Below the pieces are notes generated by a model. It was given only the letters and a program-made list of their open reading frames with translations. It was not told the DNA's origin and ran no database searches. Shown piece by piece: positions 57,125 through 64,000 of a stretch of 64,000 bases of DNA (the first letter of the stretch is position 1; each line of letters begins with the position of its first letter). A program made the position numbers and the translations under genes. Where the stretch lies: assembly GCA_914767715.1 (NCBI GenBank), contig OU612071.1, forward strand, positions 17,480,948-17,544,947, read 5' to 3'. This DNA is from Membranipora membranacea. Lineage: Eukaryota; Bryozoa; Gymnolaemata; Cheilostomatida; Membraniporidae.

Positions 57125-60100
57125 AACACACAATGGCCGACATTGACAAGTGGGTAGATATTGCCAAAGAGTGTAAATATCTCAACGAAACAGATCTCAA
57201 GGTAGGTGATTACTGCATTTTAGGGTGGAAAAACATTCAACGGAAAGATTCCAATGCACAAGCAACTTCTACAAAAATTCCTGTGGGGAAAAATTGGCAC
57301 AGTTCCTGGTCACATTTCCAGACATATTTTTTTCGCCCTCAATCTGATACTCATACTTCATCTTTTGGCTCCTCACAACATGTTCAGCAAGGTTGCAGAA
57401 CGGTGACAGCATACATTGATGCAAGCCTTATAGCACCCACTAGTCCTAAACAGCTTCGTCTTGAGTGCTGTAGGTCGTAGACATGCCACATAGAGCACTT
57501 ACACTGATGCGGCATTGTTGTGACATTGTACTACACCAAACAAAAGAGGTTACCAATTCCTAAGATTGCCCTGACAATGAAACCTTTATTACAGCACCTG
57601 TGTGACCATGTATGCTCTCTGCTGTTGGAAGAATCTAATGTACAGCCTGTCTCCACACCCGTCACTGTGTGTGGTGATATACACGGTCAATTCTACGATC
57701 TCAAAGAGCTCTTTGTCAAAGGAGGTAAGTTTGACTTAATGGTTTTCTAGCCCTTTGTTTGTACCACTATTTTTTGCACCTCTCACTTGTACCATCTACA
57801 CCGTCAAAACTCAGATGGATGATCATGGTTGGACATCAGTGCATCATTGAAGCTTTCAACGAATCCATTTACTTAGATTCATTGATACTCAATAATAACA
57901 ATCATTTGTTGTACACAAGGTTATAGTTCCATATATTCCAGTTATTGACCCACAGGTAGCCCTCTCTGTACCACGGAGCAAATTATTTGTTGCTTATTTT
58001 ACGCTTATGCGGGGAGTACTTTGTCTAATTTACTGTTGATGATGACGATGTTTTACAGGAAGTTTACCAGAGACAAACTACATCTTCATGGGAGATTTTG
58101 TGGATAGAGGCTATTTCAGTTTAGAGACACTAACCTATCTTATGGCATTGAAAGCAAAGTAAGTTTTTTTTTCTATATCAGTATGGGTCTACGGACTGTA
58201 TACTGATGTGGCACAGGATCAATTGAGGTCAGATGCCCTTCCTGACAAAATACCTCTCGATTGAAATAGGCCCATGCCTTTTGCCCCATCCATTTCACGA
58301 TTGCCACTCCCTTTTTGTATCTATACAAATCTTGCACATATTTGGTAGGGTCGGATAAATAGGTGATTTTTATCAATCCATGAACATGGCAAACTTATTT
58401 GGATGGGTCATTGTTGAAATTTCATAGTTGATGTCCTGTCATGAAATGCATCAACCACCCAACTCCGCAGAAATAGCAGCCATGTCTCTGAAACTGAAAA
58501 TCCCAACAATATCGACATTTATGTTATGTCATATGAAATTTCCAGTCCTATACATAATGAATCCTACTAAAGTCACAAAACAACACTTGCTACCAGGTTG
58601 AAGTCTTATGGCTTTAAGTTCACATACAGGCCTCTCTTTCACAGAGTCTGCAGTATATGACTTTATATGTGACTACAAATTTTAGTTAGTGTATTTTCTT
58701 TCAGATACCCGGATAAGATAACTTTACTCAGAGGTAATCACGAAAGTAGACAAATCACGCAAGTCTACGGATTCTACGGTCAGTATATCGGTGATTGTAT
58801 TGTGTTTACCCATCAATAATACACAGAAAGGAATCATACATTAGCACCCTGTAACTTGAAATGTTGGTCTTAGTACCTGGGCAACTCATAATGGATACTA
58901 TGAATTTTCCAATTACTTATTTCAACATCATTTTAGATATGTTGTGAATCCTTGATTGTTACATCAGTTGAGAAATTCAAAAACTCAAAATTTAGTATTG
59001 GCATTGGCCATATTAGGCTTCTGTCTGCAATCATGCCCTCCGAACTGATAAAAGGATAAACATGAAGTGGTCTCCTCAATTATACTATAGCTCTTAGGGA
59101 TGCCCCATATATTTATGTCATCTTTTGATGCCCTCAGGCTATATGAGTATGTAGCTTTTCAACAGCACAACGTTTGCGTTATATACTTATGCATGTGTTT
59201 ATCTGATTAATAAGTTCCTGTAGCTTGAGATCAATCAGGAGGAATTAGGTGTAGCCACCAACATAAATTTCCACAATTTAGGGTCGGCACACCATGAGGT
59301 ACTCAGACTAAACTTGACTCTAGTCATCAGAGATACACATGCTAACAGTTTAATCTCGATGTCAATGTGGGTGTACAGTGATGCTCTTATTTAACTCTTC
59401 ATACATAACCCTAGCTCGCCCACTCCTACCTTGAACAGGGGTAATGGCAATAAAATTTATTATTTATATTGATTGTCATTCTTGTTCTACAGATGAATGT
59501 CAGAATAAGTATGGTAACGCTAACGCCTGGAGGTACTGCTGTAAAGTATTCGATCTTCTAACAGTCGCTGCTGTAAGTTAATGTCCAACTTACAGTGTAG
59601 GTGTTTTGCTTCACAGCAAACTCCTTTCGGGCATCTGAAGATGTCACATGACTCATGCTTAGTTATTAGCCAATAGGAATTCAGTATCAGTGGTACATAT
59701 AATCATGAGGAAAGCAAGTATGTCATCATTAGCTTACATCAACTAAGACATGAATTGAAGCTGCAGCTAGACATCGGCGTATTTGAGAGGCTACCAAGGG
59801 GGCCCTAATTTTTCAATGCAATTTTTGCAATGAAAATTTGAACATGTGTGTAAAAGACTCTAGCGCACAACATGGTGTTAATGATTTGTCTTGTATGGTG
59901 AAACCTGATTGGCGACCTTTAAGGTAGCTCCTCCCTCCTTACACTTTGACGATTTGGCCTTTTAATAAGACAATGCCTATGCTTACTATGCAAGTTGACT
60001 GTAGCGACTGTCATCCTAACACAGACAAAAGATAATACCAAAATACCACTCCTCTAACTGCGGATATCTAACACAATAAATAAATAAAAGCACAGTCTTA

Positions 60101-63099
60101 TGCAAGTTATCATTCAGGTGTAAGGCCATCACACCTTAATATAATTGTTTTTTAATATTTTTACCCGCAATGTTCAAAAGGAACATATATTGGCGTTGTA
60201 TTGCTGTGAGATTGAGATGTATTACTAAAGTTATCAAATAATTGAATGATTTTTGTACTCAGCTATAGTTATATAATACTATGTATTTCTATTATTATAA
60301 TTATAGATAATTGATGAGAGTATACTTTGTGTACACGGAGGTCTCAGTCCAGATATTAAAACACTCGATCAGATCAGAACTATAGACAGAAATCAGGAGA
60401 TTCCTCATAAGGTAAGGTCAAGGTCTTTGTTAACAGGTGATTTATACCCTCTCTTTCTTGCTACCAGAATGGGAGCAATTATCAAGAATGTGTTTGTTGA
60501 GCCACACTGCTCTATTCAGTATATGTGGACTATCGACTTTCTATATCTTAGACATATTTGGTTTGGGTGGAGTCGAATGTAAAATATTCTGATAAGAATG
60601 GCATTTAGTTAATCAGTTAGTTAGTGAATGAGTCAGGCCAACCAAGATAAGTTTGCCCGCATTTGGAATTGCTCCCCTCTGCGAACTAGCCAACGGGATA
60701 TTAGTGGTGGAGGAGAAACTCTGAATGCAGGCACTTGAGCAAACTTGATGTAGGTCTATTGCTTTGCAGTAACAGTCACACATATATCTATAAAAGTATT
60801 TGAGCTGTCCATTTATATGCTCACTTACTACATACAAGATCATGAGTGGGCAACCTTTTTTTTAAAGGCCAAATTTTACGCAGGCTCAACTCAAAAGGTC
60901 CCAACATATCTATCAGGTATAAAACTGGAACCAGAGCAAACGTTTTGTACAAACTAAAACAGATTTATGTGTAAAAACTGTGGTATGTTGCTGAAAACAT
61001 CAGCTCAACAGAATTACTGGTTTAACAAAGTTCTTGTGAAGTGATGCATGATCTGCCTGTGTACATGACTATCTCCCAATATTTCATGTGTATGGAAAAG
61101 GGCTGATCAATAATATGATTGTACACTTATACTTATATTCTTATAGGGAGCTTTCTGCGATCTCGTCTGGTCTGACCCCGATGATATAGATGGATGGGCT
61201 GTCTCACCAAGAGGTGCTGGCTGGCTCTTTGGTGCTAAAGTTACCAACGAGGTAAGGTGTCAGTTCATACTAGAGCATGGAATATCACACAGCTGCATAC
61301 TATCAGTAGCCAGTCAACCTTAGCTACAATATTTAATGCCACATATCTTCCTAAATAAGACATCACAAAAGATTGGCTGATGTGGAATGACCTTGTATTG
61401 AAGTTTCAGAGCGCTCATTTGTTTATGATAACATACCAGACGTCTGAAAATGGTCATTTTGGTCATTAAATCGGTCACTCTCTGCTTCGTAGTAATAACC
61501 AATAAAATAATATCTGGGTTTTTAGGTATCATTTTTGAGTTGTCTGCTCTTTGACATACATTTTTCATAGGTGCACAATTCTATCGTAATTTCAAGTTTT
61601 ACCATTCATTGCACAGTTGGTGTGACCAATGAGTAAGTGATGAGTTGGCATCAATCTGAAAGCAGTTTTTCTATACACTTGCAGTTTATCCGTGCCAGAG
61701 GAGTTCTGGGTTGGACTCTAATTGGCTGAGCAATTCAGATTGATCTATTCCTGTCAATCACCACACATTGGACCGTTTTGCATGACTTAATATTGTATTA
61801 TTTTGTAGTTTGTACACATAAACAACCTGAGTCTGATATGCAGAGCTCATCAGCTGGTACATGATGGTAAGTGATCAATATTCTCATAACCCAAAGCACA
61901 TGTAAGAACAGTGAATGCCACTCTCATAAGTTGAGGAAATGTCGATGCTAAAGATTTGATGAGTCAATCCAATATGCAATATCCAGTGTTCCCATAACCC
62001 AAATCACATCATAAGAACAAATAAGTAAAGATGATGGAAAATACCCACAATACATTTACTATTGTTGACTTTATCTCACCTGGACTACCAAAGCATTGCA
62101 TTGTGGGATACACATTAATTTGCCCTCTTTGAATTAAGAGCGTTAGTCCATAGAAATGTGAGATGAGGTAGGCCCTCACAAGGGAAGTTCCTGAAATTTT
62201 GACGCTAATTTGCATGAGTATATTTACTAATTGTATTTTGTTTCTCTGTAGGATACAAGTACATGTTCTCTGATAAGCTGGTGACAGTTTGGTCAGCCCC
62301 TAACTACTGCTATAGGTAAAGTCTTCTACTCGATATGAAGTATATTTTGTGACAGGGGTGACAATACTGCCCTGAGCTTGCAAAACAGTGCCGCTGACAA
62401 AAAAATACAATATTCCCCAAATCTGTCGCACTTCACCCGAACCGTGTAAACACCGTATCTGGCTTACTTACATTTGTTTGATTGCTGTCTCTGCTGTAAA
62501 CTTACAAATGTAGCAGGTACTTTGTTTTGCCTGCCCAGAGCTAACTGATCTGTTGTCCAATTAACTTCAAAGTAGCTTCAGTAACTCATGACAGATCATA
62601 ATTGTTCAAGGGTAGATTCTAGGATACTATCAGCCGTTCACTGCACTCTGAAACACTAATATCCAAGGTCTTGCCAAAGCCAGTTACCCTAAATTTGGAA
62701 GATTATGTACTCATTTGTGAAACTTGGAAATGTCATTTTAATTTTGTCTAAACAATTTCCTGTGAGACAGTTTTCAGTCTGAACTCTGTAAGCCGAGATC
62801 AGGGTGTTTTATGTTATTTTGTTGATAGTTAGTAATTGAAACATTAAGTTCACATGACTCACTCTCTCAAGTTCGGTGAACTTGTAAGGCTTGAGTATTT
62901 GATACATATATAGCGTTTATGTCCTAAAGGCACAACAGTCAAAAGACCTTGGTATGTTTGTTTTTCTTACAGGTGTGGTAACATAGCAGCAGTGTTAGCA
63001 TTCTCAGACGTGAATACCCGAGAACCTAAGCTATTTAAAGCCGTACCAGACAACCAGAGAGTCATTCCAGCCAGGACTACCACTCCATACTTCCTCTGA
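57125..63099 (+). CDS. PPP6C: Serine/threonine-protein phosphatase 6 catalytic subunit
   Basis: Ten coding exons: 57133-57201, 57595-57724, 58059-58158, 58705-58778, 59493-59572, 60307-60411, 61147-61251, 61809-61866, 62252-62315 and 62973-63099 (TGA). They total 912 bp, or 303 residues, against about 305 in vertebrates. All splice sites are GT-AG and phases agree. Motifs of the PPP metallophosphatase fold are present: GDIHG, GDFVDRG, GNHE, and the WSAPNYCYR and TPYFL C-terminus typical of the PP2A/PP4/PP6 group. [17 protein letters not shown] and the [12 protein letters not shown] region mark PP6 rather than PP2A or PP4. The enzyme removes phosphate from Ser/Thr with two metal ions and works with SAPS and ankyrin subunits in cell-cycle and stress signalling. 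An acceptor just upstream (ttttgtag, 57124) implies an untranslated first exon. Confidence 0.97.
60620..60747. repeat. Degenerate hairpin MITE in PPP6C intron 6
   Basis: aagtttgcccgcatttggaattgctcc on one side pairs loosely with gaatgcaggcacttgagcaaactt on the other. It is related to the cleaner copy at 63457-63572. The right half adjoins the left boundary of sequence shared with the duplicate at position 1. Confidence 0.55.
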
Positions 63100-64000
63100 G
63101 AGTCCATCAAGTAAACTACTTAGTAACTGTTAGCAATATAGACTGTGAGTTTGAGAAAAAAGATGGTGTTTTGGAGTGACACATAAAACAAACCCGCACT
63201 CCAACAAATCAGCTTGATTTCTCAGGCTAATGGTTTGTAAAATTTCAAATGTGGATTTGTGAAGGACATCAACAAAGATGATATGAAAATGATCGTCTTT
63301 ACTAATACTAGGAGAAACGGTGACTGTTGTCTTTACTATAGATAAGCTGAATTTACGTTGCCAATCAACTGGAGAGCCAATAAATTGGGCAGCCAACTTA
63401 TCGGACAGCCAACTATCTGGCAGCGTTAAATAAGCTTTATATGATAGCGGTTTGCCTAGATCATGTCAAATTCAGTTTGCCTGCAATCCAGATGCTCCCC
63501 CTCCACTGATACGCCTTATCAGTGGAGGGGGAGCAACTCCGAATGCAGGCAAACTGGATCAAACTTGGTCTAGGGGTTACCTGACAGTTTAAAAGAACCA
63601 GATACCAAATTTGTGACTAAATGCCACACCACTTATATTGCTTCTTTTGTGAAAGATTACCCACAATGCAAATTAGACAATAGCTTGGTGTTTTGCGTAT
63701 GGGGTGGACAAAATAATTATTTTACAATTAGAATTATTGCTATACCACAGTACATGTTATAAAAGAATACATGCCAAGTTACAATAGTGACATTTTTAGT
63801 GACCATTTGGGCTGAAATTTGGATTCTCTTTACATTAGTAATTAATCTCAAATTAAATTTAAAGATTTGAACAATGATAGCTTCTCAGAAATTTGGCTAG
63901 CTAAATATGGCAACAATTACATTTACTGAGCTTTTTGTATCCTACTGGTATCTCTCATATTATTTATTTGGTGCCTGAAAGTTTTTTTTAGAAAAATAAA
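63100..64000 (+). other. 3' flank of PPP6C
   Basis: Non-coding sequence after the stop. AATAAA at 63379-63384, 280 bp past the stop, is a candidate polyadenylation signal. A hairpin MITE follows at 63457-63572. The remainder is AT-rich with nothing else supported. Confidence 0.5.
63457..63572. mobile_element. Hairpin MITE (116 bp)
   Basis: Nearly all of it is one inverted repeat: TAGATCATGTCAAATTCAGT... pairs with ...ACTGGATCAAACTTGGTCTA. Inner arms TGCTCCCCCTCCACTGATA are perfect around a short loop. TA at both ends fits Tc1/mariner-type target duplication. Related pieces lie at 60620-60747 and about 47950-48000. Confidence 0.8.

Noticed and set aside
1-64000. Bacterial operons, CRISPR arrays or riboswitches
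   Set aside because: The window is spliced animal DNA. The only tandem repeats are simple repeats, minisatellites and transposons.

Overview
The window is animal nuclear DNA: AT-rich, with small GT-AG exons, long introns and many short transposable elements. A clear PPP6C orthologue, a classical caspase with p20 and p10 parts, and Roc-COR domains place it in Metazoa, most likely an invertebrate. I cannot name the phylum from the sequence alone.

Layout. (1) 1-2204, + strand: a partial, frameshifted second copy of the middle of PPP6C, continuing off the left edge. (2) 2686-6169, + strand: the 3' exons of a gene I do not recognise, with one in-frame stop. (3) 6170-11911: intergenic, with a TTAA-flanked MITE. 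(4) 11912-38582, - strand: one 18-exon gene reconstructed here from phase-consistent splice sites. Its predicted product (about 1564 residues) joins leucine-rich repeats, a Roc GTPase, a COR domain and a complete caspase. (5) 38583-57124: mostly repeats, including a small non-autonomous LTR retrotransposon, a 5'-truncated LINE, tRNA-like SINE pieces and a 25-bp minisatellite. (6) 57125-63099, + strand: an intact ten-exon PPP6C gene. (7) 63100-64000: 3' flank with a hairpin MITE.

The LRR-Roc-COR-caspase gene is the outstanding feature. Its Roc motifs (GRSMAGKS, DFGGHE, THRD), caspase His (SHGG) and Cys (QSCSG) are intact, and every exon junction keeps frame. By inference it could be a single-chain death switch: LRRs sense, Roc-COR switches or dimerises, and the caspase is activated by proximity. 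Six LRR exons, each exactly 144 bp and phase-symmetric, arose partly through a 3-kb tandem duplication. A hAT element later entered one duplicate, and the other keeps the empty 8-bp target site. One duplicated LRR exon has lost its GT donor.

All exon models come from reading splice signals and frames by eye. No transcript or homology search was available.
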